This document shows positions 45,173-54,160 of a DNA stretch of 64,000 bases, piece by piece (the stretch's first letter is position 1; each line of letters starts with the position of its first letter). Both the position numbers and the translations under genes were made by a program. The notes beneath the pieces were generated by a model. The model worked only from the letters and a program-made list of their open reading frames with translations. It searched no databases and had not been told where the DNA came from. Source of the DNA: Aldehydirespirator sp965204875 (GTDB taxonomy: Bacteria > Actinomycetota > Acidimicrobiia > Acidimicrobiales > Aldehydirespiratoraceae); contig OZ242020.1 of NCBI GenBank assembly GCA_965204875.1, forward strand, positions 992,001 to 1,056,000, given 5' to 3'.

Positions 45173-45178
45173 AGGCTA
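45173..45178 (-). promoter_or_regulatory. TAGCCT -10-like element, nucleotidyltransferase gene
   Basis: TAGCCT on the minus strand, 7 nt before GTG 45165, part of the TCGCAGAGGCTAAC block also present at 48657-48670. Confidence 0.5.
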
Positions 45179-45346
45179 ACGGTCGGTCCGCGTGAGGTTG
45201 GCGCGCGTGTTGCGGTCGGGCCGCCGTCGGACGCACTGCATCTCTGGATGCGGAGCACGCCACCCGGTCGACTGTGCCCTCGAGTACGGCGCGGTGCGAT
45301 TGCTATGCTGCCGAGGTTGGATCCAGTTGCCCACAAAGGACGTGCT

Positions 45347-47975
45347 ATGGCCGCGACCGCTCCTGACATGGCTCCCCCCCCCCGCGGGCGGGCGAGAGCA
45401 AGTGAGCGACTCGTCGAAGCCGAGGTCGGCACGATCGCAGCAGCGGTCCAGACACCTGCTACTGCGGGCATTGGCCGTGCTGGCACTGCTGGCAGCGTCC
45501 CAGATGCCCGCTGTGGCCGCCGCCCAGACCAGCACCCCTCGACCCTCCTCTAGCACAGGGGACCTCTTCGAGGGCATCGAGTGCGAGACGCCCGGAGAGG
45601 ACTGCGACGACGAGCCGCTGCTGCGCTGGCAGCTCGCGGTCCTGCTCGTGCGAGCACTCGACGGCGACCCACCCAAGCCCATCACCACCAGCCGCTTCTC
45701 CGACGTCGACCCGGGCCATTGGTGGGCGCCACACGTGGAACGCCTCGCTGCATTGGGCATCACCCTGGGCTGTGAGACCGAGCCGCTGAGATTCTGCGGC
45801 GACAAACCGGTCACCCGCGGCCAGATGGCCACCTTCCTGGTCCGCGCCTTCAAGATCCCGGCCAGCGGACCCGGCGGCTACACCGACACCCCCGGCGGGT
45901 TCACCGACCTCAAGGGCAGCTCCCACGCCGCCAACATCCACGCCCTCGCCAGCCTCATCGGACTCACCACCACCACGTGCCGGCAGGGCACCCTCACATA
46001 CTGCCCCAACCGGACAATCACCCGAGCACAAGCCGCCACCCTGCTCACCAGGATCATCGGACCCGCCGCTGCCATCCAGAACCATCCAAACACCGCACCC
46101 ACATACTATGTTCCAGCCGCTGCCACACCAATAGCGACAACCACAACCACAACCACAACCACACCCACCACAACAACAACCACAGCCACACGCGCACCCA
46201 CCACAACAACAACCACGGCCACACGCGCACCCACCACAACACCCACGACAACACCCACACCCGCGACAACGACCACGACCACCGCCACACCCACAACGAC
46301 AACAACCACCACACTCACGACAACGACCACATCCACCACAACAACGACAACCACGACTACGACAACGACGGTCGCCATCGCATCCGGTACTTTCCCGGCC
46401 TCTCCGTCCACGGGCACATACAAAGCCATATCGGTTGGCGGCAACCACGCTTGCGCCATCAAGGCCGACGACACGCTCACCTGCTGGGGCTGGAACTATC
46501 GCGGGCAGGCCGACGCGCCCACTGGCACATACAAGGCCGTCTCCTCAGGCAGCTTGCATAACTGCGCCATCAAAACCGATGACACGCTCACCTGCTGGGG
46601 CAGCGACACCCACGGCCAGAGTACTGCCCCTTCGGGCACCTACAAAGCCATCGTCGCCAGCAAGCGGCATAGTTGCGCCGTCAAGGCGAACGGCACCCTC
46701 GCCTGCTGGGGCAGCAACACCTCGGGCCGGACCACCCCGCCCGCAGGCACATACAAAGCCATCACCGCCGGCGAGTTCCATAGTTGCGCTCTCAAGACGG
46801 ACGACACTGTTGCCTGCTGGGGAAGCAACGGTGCAGGCCAGACTGATGCGCCTTCGGGCACATACAAGGCCCTCGCCGCAGGCGACTTCCACAATTGCGC
46901 CATCAAGGCCAACGACACCATAGCCTGCTGGGGGAACAACAACTACGGCGAGACTACTGCGCCTTCGGGCACATACAAAGCCCTCTCCGCAGGCACCGCC
47001 CTCAGCTGCGCCATCAAGGCCAACGACACCATAGCCTGCTGGGGCGAGAACACCGTAGGCCAGGCCACCGCACCCTCAGGCACATACGAAGCCATCGGCG
47101 TCGGCGTCTTCTATAGCTGCGCCGTCAAGACCGACGACTCCATAGCCTGCTGGGGCCGCACAGACACGGCGGACATGCCCTCAGGCACCATCAAGCATCT
47201 ATCGGTGGCTCCCAGATATTACATCAGCAGCGCCTACGCTTGTGCTGTTCGCAATGATGACACTGTCTACTGCTGGGGCCAGCTAGGTTCGGGGCAGGCC
47301 ACCGTGCCTTCGGGCACATACAAGGCTGTCGCCGCCGGCGGCCCGCATGTTTGTGCCATCAAGGCCGACGACACCATCGCCTGCTGGGGCAGCGACGATC
47401 AGGGCCAGGCCACGCCGCCTGCGGGGACATACAAGGCCATCACTGCCGGTGTCATCCATAGTTGCGCCATCAAGGCCGACGACACCATCGCCTGCTGGGG
47501 CAGCAACCATCAGGGCCAGACCACCGCACCCTCAGGCACATACAAGGCCCTCGCCGCAGGCAACTTCCACAATTGCGCCATCAAGGCCGACGACACTCTC
47601 GCCTGCTGGGGCTTCGACACCGCAAACCAGGCCACCGCACCCTCAGGCACATACAAGACCGTTACCGCCGGCCGATCCCATAGCTGCGCCATCAAGACGG
47701 ACGACACCATCACCTGCTGGGGCAGCAACACCTCGAACCGGGCCAACCCGCCCTCAGGCACCTACAAAGCCGTCTCCGCCGGCAACTCCCATACATGTGC
47801 CATACGCAGCAACGACACCATCGCCTGCTGGGGCAGCGACAACTATGATCAGACCACCGTGCCAGCGGGCACCTACAAGGCCGTCTCCGCCAGCGACGGC
47901 TACACCTGTGCCATACGCAGCAACGACACCTCCGCCTGCTGGGGACTTTTATCACGCTTCCGGGCAGCCCCGTAG
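45347..47975 (+). CDS. SLH/poly-Thr/RCC1-like surface protein A; start frame disrupted by C tract
   Basis: About 875 residues when in frame. It has an export signal (LLLRALAVLALLAASQMPAVAAA) and three SLH-type repeats (FSDVDPGHWWAPHVERLAAL, TRGQMATFLVRAF, ITRAQAATLLTRI). A Thr-rich linker of about 80 residues follows, then fourteen RCC1-like repeats, each with the Cys pair CAIK...CWG. A longer insert after blade 7 supports two seven-bladed propellers. ATG 45347 has AAAGGA 6 nt upstream and a TATGCT -10 at 45304. Ten C at 45374-45383 put that start out of frame (it stops at 45553). Nine or twelve would open the gene. GTG 45402 is a weaker in-frame start after the tract. Confidence 0.85.
45374..45383. 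repeat. Poly-C tract (10) in the start of surface protein A
   Basis: Ten consecutive C lie 27 bp after ATG 45347 and before the signal peptide. The length is one above a frame-preserving value for that start. Confidence 0.9.
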
Positions 47976-47997
47976 CTCCCAGCCAACCCGTCAGTAG

Positions 47998-48022
47998 GAC
48001 CTCGGCCGACTCGGCCGAAGGG
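47998..48022. terminator. Possible stem-loop after surface protein A
   Basis: CCTCGGCCG and CGGCCGAAGG can pair with one bulge and a 3-base loop, between convergent genes. No U-run follows, so rho-independent termination is uncertain. Confidence 0.3.
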
Positions 48023-48037
48023 TGGGGCAGGCCTGGC

Positions 48038-48655
48038 TCAGCGCAGGCGCTCCAGCAGGTGGCGAATGTGGTGCGTCTCGTTCACCGAGCGCACTGTGCG
48101 CAGGCCGGTGCTCGATGCCACCACGCGGCTGATGCCGCAATAGTCCACTAGGAGTTTGAGCGGGTCGTCGGAGCCGAAGAGGATCTGCAGGTAGACGCCG
48201 GTGACCATCCCGTGGCAGAACACGGCGACGGTGCGGGAGCGGTTGGCACCGATCACCTTCTCGAAGCCGCGCTCGACGCGCCCGCGGAACTCGTCGTAGC
48301 CGTCGGAGAAGATGATGTCGCTCAAGTCCGAGTCACCGTTGTAGTAGTGGGCGGTCGCCGGGTCGTCGCGGCTGAACTCCTCCGCGGGCACATACGCCTG
48401 CGCTCTGTGGTCGGACTCGCGCAGCTCGTCGAGCGTCTCGACGTCCAGCCCGAGGCGCTCGGCCAGCGGTTCGGCCGTCTGCACCGCCCTCCTCATGCTG
48501 GAGGAGACCACGTGGTCGATGCCCTCACCGGCGAGGTACTCGGCCGTGGCCGCCGCCTGGCGGTGGCCGAGTTCGGCCAGGGCGGGATCGGCCGATCCGC
48601 CCTCGGGGGCCACCTCGCGCACGGGCCGGGCATGACGGATCAGGATCAGCTCCAC
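48038..48655 (-). CDS. Histidine phosphatase family protein
   Basis: This 205-residue phosphoglycerate-mutase-like phosphatase has the catalytic RHG-type motif as LIRHARP. A second active-site region is VSSSMRRAVQTAEPLAE and the downstream catalytic His lies in AVFCHGMVTG. The substrate is unknown; family members act on sugar phosphates or small phosphoesters. GTG 48655 is preceded by TAGCCT at 7 nt. It lies between the two SLH-RCC1 genes, which face the same direction on the other strand. Confidence 0.87.
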   Translation of the reverse strand: MELILIRHARPVREVAPEGGSADPALAELGHRQAAATAEYLAGEGIDHVVSSSMRRAVQTAEPLAERLGLDVETLDELRESDHRAQAYVPAEEFSRDDPATAHYYNGDSDLSDIIFSDGYDEFRGRVERGFEKVIGANRSRTVAVFCHGMVTGVYLQILFGSDDPLKLLVDYCGISRVVASSTGLRTVRSVNETHHIRHLLERLR

Positions 48656-48662
48656 ATCGCAG

Positions 48663-48668
48663 AGGCTA
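48663..48668 (-). promoter_or_regulatory. TAGCCT -10-like element, phosphatase gene
   Basis: TAGCCT on the minus strand, 7 nt before GTG 48655, within the same TCGCAGAGGCTAAC block as at 45168-45181. Confidence 0.5.
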
Positions 48669-48809
48669 ACTGCCCTTCCGCTCACGGTGTGCCCTCCTTG
48701 CCACGATCCCCGTTCGGATCTAGCCGCTCGTCAAAGGGGTGAGTGCGGCGCAGAGCAGTACCAGATACGGTGTCGCAGCTACACCCGGTTGCTGATCGAA
48801 GGATGTGCA

Positions 48810-51551
48810 TTGACCGTGACAGCCTCCCCCCCCCCCGCAGTGAGGGGCTCATCGAAACCACCTCGGCGGGCGGGCTCGCCGCAGCGTCGGCTGCTGCTGC
48901 GAACACTGGCGGTGCTCGCACTGCTGGCAGCACTCCAGGCGCCCGCCGCGGTCAGCGCCCAAACCGGCACCCCCGCACCCGCCCGTAGCACCACAGACCT
49001 GTTCGAGGGCATCGACTGCGACACGCCCGGGGATGACTGCGACGACCAGCCGCTGCTGCGCTGGCAGATCGCCGTGCTGCTCGTGCGCGCCCTCGACGGC
49101 AAAGCGCCCCAACCCATCACCACCAGCCGCTTCTCCGACGTCGACGCAAGCCAGTGGTGGGCGCCCTACGTGGAGCGCCTCGCCGAACTCGGCATCACCC
49201 TCGGCTGCGAGACCGAACCCTTGAGCTTCTGCGCCGACAAACCGGTCACACGCGGCCAGATGGCCACCCTCCTCGTGCGCGCCTTCAAACTCCCGGCCAG
49301 CGGCCCCGGCGGCTACACCGACACCCCCGGCGGCTACTCCGACATCAAGGGCAGCTCCCATGCTGCGGGCATCCACGCCCTCACCAGAGCCCTCGGACTC
49401 ACCGCCACAAAATGCGACAAGGGCAGCCTCACATACTGCCCCAACCAAACAATCACCCGAAAACAAGCCGCCACCCTACTCACCAGAACCATGACCATCG
49501 CCACCGCCGCAACCACCACAACAACCACGACCTCCACTACCACCACGGTTACCGCAACCCAGGACGCACCAGCCACAGCCGACACGCCCACCTACTATGT
49601 TCCACCCGCCGAAGTTCCAACCACGACCACGACAACCACCACGGCCGCCCCAACAACAACCACTACGACGACAACAACCACCACGGTCGCCCCAACTACA
49701 ACAACAACCACGGTCGCACCAACAACAACCAGCACAACCACGGTCGCCCCGACAACAACGACCACAACCACCACTACGACGACAACAACCACCACGGCCG
49801 CGCCAACAACGACTACAACCACGGTCGCGCCAACAACAACCACAACCAGCACAACCACAACGACCACAACCACCACTACGACGACGACAACCACAACCAC
49901 GGTCGCCCCGACCACGACTACGACCACAACCACGACGACCACGGTCGGCCTCGCATCCGGTACCTTCCCGACCCCAACACCCACGGGCACATACAAAGCC
50001 ATAACAGCAGGCAGCAATCACACCTGCGCCATCAAGGCCGACGACACCCTCGCCTGCTGGGGCTGGAACGCTTTCGGCGAATCCACCGCGCCCACAGGCA
50101 CATACAAGGCCGTCTCCGCCGGCAACTCCCATACATGTGCCATACGCAGCAACAACACCATCAAATGCTGGGGACTCAACACTTCGGGCCAGGCCACCGC
50201 GCCTACAGGCACATACAAGGCCGTCTCCGCCGGCCAGGGTTACACATGTGCCATACGCGACAACGACACCATCGCCTGCTGGGGCAGCAACACTGCCGAC
50301 CGGGCCACACCGCCATCAGGAACATACAAGGCCCTCTCAACCGGCATCGGCCATGGTTGCGCCATCAAGGCCAACGACACCCTCGCCTGCTGGGGCCTCG
50401 ACAGTTCCGGCCAGGCCACCGCGCCATCAGGAACATACAAAGCCGTATCAACCGGCGACTACCATAGTTGCGCCATCAAGGCCAACGACACCCTCGCCTG
50501 CTGGGGCCTCGGCGCTACGAGCCGGACCACTGCACCCTCAGGCACATACAAAGCCGTCACCTCTGGCAACTCTTATTCTTGTGCCATACGCAGCAACGAC
50601 ACCATCGCCTGCTGGGGCAGAAACCATATGGGAGAGGCCACCGCGCCATCAGGCACATACAAAGTCGTCACCGCCGGCCACACCTACGCCTGTGCCATCA
50701 AGGCCGACGACACCCTCGCGTGCTGGGGACGCACAGACACGGCGGACATGCCCTCAGGCACCATCAAGCACATATCAGCAGCTCCTGCATACTTCACTGG
50801 CAATACTTACGCTTGTGCCATCAAAGCCGACGACACGCTCGCCTGCTGGGGCCAGGCCACTGAGCGCCAGATCACACCACCCTCGGGCACATACAAGGCC
50901 ATCGCCTCCGGAGGCACACATGCGTGTGCCATCAAGGCCGATGACACGCTCGCCTGCTGGGGCAGCAACGACGGGGGCAAATTGGTCTCTGCGCCCTCAG
51001 GCACATACAAGGCGCTCTCGGCCAACCTCTACCATTCTTGCGCTATACGCAGCAACGGCACCATGGCCTGCTGGGGCCAGGCCACTTCGGGTCAGGCCAC
51101 ACCGCCCACAGGCACATACAAGGCCGTCTCCGCCGGCACCACTCATACCTGCGCCATCAAGGCCGACGACACCCTTGCCTGCTGGGGCAGCAACACCTCC
51201 GGCCGGGCCACACCGCCATCAGGCACATACAAAGCCGTCTCCGCGGGCAACGACCATAGTTGCGCCATCAAGGCCGACGACACGCTCGCCTGCTGGGGCG
51301 GCAACGCCTCCGGCCAAACGACTGCGCCATCAGGCACATACAAGGCTGTCACCGCCGGAAACGCTTATTCTTGTGCCATCAAGGCCAACGACACCATCGC
51401 CTGCTGGGGCAGCGACACCTCAGACCGGGCCACACCGCCATCAGGCACATACAAAGCCATCTCAAGCGGCAACGCCCACAGCTGCGCTATCAAAGCCGAC
51501 GACACCCTCGCCTGCTGGGGCCGTATAACCCGCTTCCGGGCGGCCTCGTAG
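48810..51551 (+). CDS. SLH/poly-Thr/RCC1-like surface protein B; start in frame
   Basis: This 913-residue paralog of protein A has an export signal (LLLRTLAVLALLAALQAPAAVSA), SLH repeats (FSDVDASQWWAPYVERLAEL, TRGQMATLLVRAF), a very long Thr/Ala/Pro/Val linker of about 150 residues, and fourteen Cys-paired RCC1-like repeats with a longer insert after the seventh. TTG 48810 has GAAGGA 6 nt upstream, the same layout as gene A, and a TACGGT -10-like hexamer at 48766. The following run of eleven C (48826-48836) keeps the frame open into the signal peptide, so this copy reads as ON. The SLH part probably anchors it to cell-wall polysaccharide. Confidence 0.87.
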   Translation: MTVTASPPPAVRGSSKPPRRAGSPQRRLLLRTLAVLALLAALQAPAAVSAQTGTPAPARSTTDLFEGIDCDTPGDDCDDQPLLRWQIAVLLVRALDGKAPQPITTSRFSDVDASQWWAPYVERLAELGITLGCETEPLSFCADKPVTRGQMATLLVRAFKLPASGPGGYTDTPGGYSDIKGSSHAAGIHALTRALGLTATKCDKGSLTYCPNQTITRKQAATLLTRTMTIATAATTTTTTTSTTTTVTATQDAPATADTPTYYVPPAEVPTTTTTTTTAAPTTTTTTTTTTTVAPTTTTTTVAPTTTSTTTVAPTTTTTTTTTTTTTTTAAPTTTTTTVAPTTTTTSTTTTTTTTTTTTTTTTTVAPTTTTTTTTTTTVGLASGTFPTPTPTGTYKAITAGSNHTCAIKADDTLACWGWNAFGESTAPTGTYKAVSAGNSHTCAIRSNNTIKCWGLNTSGQATAPTGTYKAVSAGQGYTCAIRDNDTIACWGSNTADRATPPSGTYKALSTGIGHGCAIKANDTLACWGLDSSGQATAPSGTYKAVSTGDYHSCAIKANDTLACWGLGATSRTTAPSGTYKAVTSGNSYSCAIRSNDTIACWGRNHMGEATAPSGTYKVVTAGHTYACAIKADDTLACWGRTDTADMPSGTIKHISAAPAYFTGNTYACAIKADDTLACWGQATERQITPPSGTYKAIASGGTHACAIKADDTLACWGSNDGGKLVSAPSGTYKALSANLYHSCAIRSNGTMACWGQATSGQATPPTGTYKAVSAGTTHTCAIKADDTLACWGSNTSGRATPPSGTYKAVSAGNDHSCAIKADDTLACWGGNASGQTTAPSGTYKAVTAGNAYSCAIKANDTIACWGSDTSDRATPPSGTYKAISSGNAHSCAIKADDTLACWGRITRFRAAS
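48826..48836. repeat. Poly-C tract (11) in the start of surface protein B
   Basis: Eleven consecutive C lie 13 bp after TTG 48810. With the preceding T they make four whole codons (TCC and three CCC), keeping the frame open. A change of one or two bases would close it. Confidence 0.9.
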
Positions 51552-51597
51552 CACTTAGCCAACCGTCAACACGACCTCGGCCGGAGGTGGGGCAGGC

Positions 51598-52956
51598 TCA
51601 GCCCCTTGCGAGCCGTGACGAGCGAGCGGGAGCAGGCACGAGCCCGATCCCGGTGCCTGCGGGCAGCGCCATGACCCCGTCTGCCACCGCGGGAGGCACG
51701 GCCACATCGGTGGCCAGCAACTCCGCAGTGGCGAGGCCGTGGGCCCGAGGCTGCGCCGAGACCGCGTCCACCGCCGCGGCCAGGTGCAGGGCATGGGCCA
51801 ACCCCACGGCCGAATCGATGAACGATGTGACCACCACCGACGCTCCGGCACGCAGGGCGCGTGCCGCGATGCACAGGCCGACATCGGGGCCTCCGAGAGC
51901 CTGCGGCTTGACTATCAGCGTTCGCACGCCGAGTTCCAGAGCCAGCTCGGCGTGCCGCTCGCCGCGCATCGACTCGTCCACGGCAACGGGCACGGGCGCC
52001 TGGCGCGCCAGCGCAGCCATCGCCTCGATCCCGGAGACCGGCTCCTCGCAATAGGCGATGTCGCAGGCCTGGACACGGCTGAGAACATCGAGAGCGGTGC
52101 GGTGGTCCCAGGCGCCGTTGGCATCGAGGCGCAACTCGGGCCCGGGACCCAGGGCGGCTCGGGCGGCTCGGACACGGTCGACATCGACATCGGCCGCAGC
52201 CGCGCCGACCTTGAGCTTGACGGCGGTGAAGCCGTCCTCGGCGGCACGCCGCGCGGCCTGCGCCACCGCCTGCGGGTCGGGCGCGGCTACCAGCGCACTG
52301 ACCGCAACGGCCGTGCCGGGGGCGCCGACCTGCGGGCCGGCCGAGACGGACGACACCTCAGCGGCGGCAGGAGTGCCGGGGGCATGGCCAGCCTGCGGGC
52401 CGGCCGAGACGGACGACACCGCAACGGCGGCAGGAGTGCCGGGGGCATGGCCAGCCTGCGGGCCGGCCGAGACGGACGACACCGCAACGGCGGCAGGAGT
52501 GCCGCGGGCGTGGCCAGGATGTCCGGGCCGTCGCGCGGGGCGCCGGGCCGGGGGGTGGTCGAAATGTTGCTCATGGCGCTCGTCTAGGAGCCCGCCAGAG
52601 CGCTGCGCGAGATGCCGGGCCAGCGTCAGGCCGGCTCGGCGGGCCTGCAGGTCCGCCCAGGCGCCGGATAGCCCCGCCCGGGCGTGCGGTGTGTCAGCGA
52701 GGGCCGCGACCAGATCGTCGAACGCTGTCGCGCCGTCGCCGAGTCGCTCCAGGGTGCGGCGCAGCGCGGCCTCCGTCTGGAGCAGCGTCGTTTGTGACCA
52801 TCCCGGCAGGGGACTCGCCTCGCCCCAGCCCGTGTGACCGCCGGACGTGAGCGAGACGAGGAAACCGGACCGGTACCGCACCGTGACCCGGCCCGTGACC
52901 AGGAGAGACCTCAAGGCCAGACGGAAGGGGTGAAGCTCGCCACTGACTACTGCCAC
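51598..52956 (-). CDS. menC: o-Succinylbenzoate synthase
   Basis: This enolase-superfamily enzyme dehydrates SHCHC to o-succinylbenzoate in menaquinone synthesis. Catalytic residues are visible: Lys pair in VKLKV, Asp in LDANG, Glu in YCEEP, Asp in VDES, and Lys in VKPQALGG. The protein is 452 residues, longer than the usual 320-370, because of an Ala/Pro/Gly-rich insertion (about 130-215) made of a 21-residue unit repeated about three times. GTG 52956 overlaps the menH end by 10 bp. It is last in the visible menF-D-H-C order. Confidence 0.9.
   Translation of the reverse strand: MAVVSGELHPFRLALRSLLVTGRVTVRYRSGFLVSLTSGGHTGWGEASPLPGWSQTTLLQTEAALRRTLERLGDGATAFDDLVAALADTPHARAGLSGAWADLQARRAGLTLARHLAQRSGGLLDERHEQHFDHPPARRPARRPGHPGHARGTPAAVAVSSVSAGPQAGHAPGTPAAVAVSSVSAGPQAGHAPGTPAAAEVSSVSAGPQVGAPGTAVAVSALVAAPDPQAVAQAARRAAEDGFTAVKLKVGAAAADVDVDRVRAARAALGPGPELRLDANGAWDHRTALDVLSRVQACDIAYCEEPVSGIEAMAALARQAPVPVAVDESMRGERHAELALELGVRTLIVKPQALGGPDVGLCIAARALRAGASVVVTSFIDSAVGLAHALHLAAAVDAVSAQPRAHGLATAELLATDVAVPPAVADGVMALPAGTGIGLVPAPARSSRLARG
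52331..52519. repeat. 63-bp in-frame tandem repeat within menC
   Basis: Three units at 52331, 52394 and 52457, nearly identical, encode the peptide unit VSSVSAGPQAGHAPGTPAAV and its permutations. The period is a multiple of three, so the frame is kept. Confidence 0.85.
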
Positions 52957-53945
52957 ACCGCCCTCCTGCCCTGCGAGCCGATCGCCTGGTCACCCCGGAA
53001 ATCGCCTTGCGAGCCGGGGGCACTGTCGGGCCGAGCCTTGCCTAGTGAGCCGGGGGCATGGGCCCCGGCCCTGGCGAGCTCCTCCTCGACGCCGGCAATG
53101 AACGCTGCGACAACCGCCGCGACATGGCCTGGGCGCTCGATGTGCGCGGCGTGGCCCGCACCCCCGATCCGGGTGGAGGAGGCATTCTTGAGGCGGTACG
53201 CCAGTTGCTCGGCTATGGCGCAGAACTTCGTGTCGCGGAAGCCCGCGATCAGCAGGGCGGGCACATCGCAGTCGCGCAGCGCGGCGTGCAGCGGCGCCAT
53301 CGAGCCGGTCCCGCCATGCCGCAGGCTGAGGGCCAGACCGTGCGGGTTCGAGGCCAGCCGCTGCGCCCTGGCGGCAGCCAGGTACTCCTCACCCAGCGCG
53401 GCCTGTCCCGCGAACAGGGGGTCGGCCATCCATTCATCGACGAAGGCTCCGAAGTCGCTGGTGATCCGCTCGGCTCGAGCCGAATCGCGCTCAGCCCGCC
53501 GGCATCGCTCTTCAGGGTCGGCAATGCCCGCTGTGCCGCCTATCAGAGCGAGCGACCGTAGCTGCTGCGGAGCCGTGCACCCGAGCGTGAGCGCCACCCT
53601 TGCGCCCATCGAGTATCCGACGAGGTGGAAGGTGTCGCACTCGAGTGTGCCCGCTAGGGATGCAACCTGCGAGGCCATGGCCTCCACCCGGTAGGGGGAC
53701 TCATCGCTGGGTGCTTCGGATCGTCCGTGCCCCACCAGATCGGGCACGATCAGCCGCAGCGGGAAATCCGAGTGGGCGGCGGCTGCGACCGCGGCGGGCA
53801 GGCGGTCGGTCAAAGGTGCCATGGCCCGCGCCGATCCCGTGAAGCCGTGCAGCACGATCACGGGCACCCCGTGCTGTGTCCCCGACACGCGCACTGACAA
53901 CTCCACCTCACCGGCGCGTACACGCCCAGCACCGGCCGGTGTCAT
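52947..53945 (-). CDS. menH: Alpha/beta hydrolase, SHCHC synthase-like (MenH)
   Basis: The 332-residue alpha/beta hydrolase lies between menD and menC. The nucleophile is in GYSMGAR, the oxyanion block is LHGFTGSARAM, an acid lies in the later GFRDTKF, and His is in GAGHAAH. MenH eliminates pyruvate from SEPHCHC to give SHCHC. Length exceeds the usual 250-270 because of a C-terminal repetitive tail (APGSLGKARPDSAPGSQGDF and onward). Identity as MenH rests on fold plus operon context. Confidence 0.8.
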   Translation of the reverse strand: MTPAGAGRVRAGEVELSVRVSGTQHGVPVIVLHGFTGSARAMAPLTDRLPAAVAAAAHSDFPLRLIVPDLVGHGRSEAPSDESPYRVEAMASQVASLAGTLECDTFHLVGYSMGARVALTLGCTAPQQLRSLALIGGTAGIADPEERCRRAERDSARAERITSDFGAFVDEWMADPLFAGQAALGEEYLAAARAQRLASNPHGLALSLRHGGTGSMAPLHAALRDCDVPALLIAGFRDTKFCAIAEQLAYRLKNASSTRIGGAGHAAHIERPGHVAAVVAAFIAGVEEELARAGAHAPGSLGKARPDSAPGSQGDFRGDQAIGSQGRRAVWQ

Positions 53946-54160
53946 GGTTCCACCACGTAGGAGAGCCGCCCGACGTCACCACGGACCCCGCATACACGCC
54001 CAGCACCGGCCGGCGTCACGGCGCCGCTGCTCCGATGTCGCAGCTGCCGGGCCACGCTGGGGCGGCGAGGGCCCGGCGGGCGGCCGGCGTCATGGCGCCA
54101 CTGCTCCGATGTCGCAGCTGCCGGGCCGGGCTGGAACGGCGAGGGCCCGGCGGGCGGCCT
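53920..54160. repeat. Nested direct repeats at the menH/menD border
   Basis: ACACGCCCAGCACCGGCCGG recurs near 53921 and 53993. A block of about 42 bp with CTGCTCCGATGTCGCAGCTG occurs at about 54012 and 54087 (75-bp offset). The repeats copy the menD 3' end and the menH 5' end into the spacer. Confidence 0.7.
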
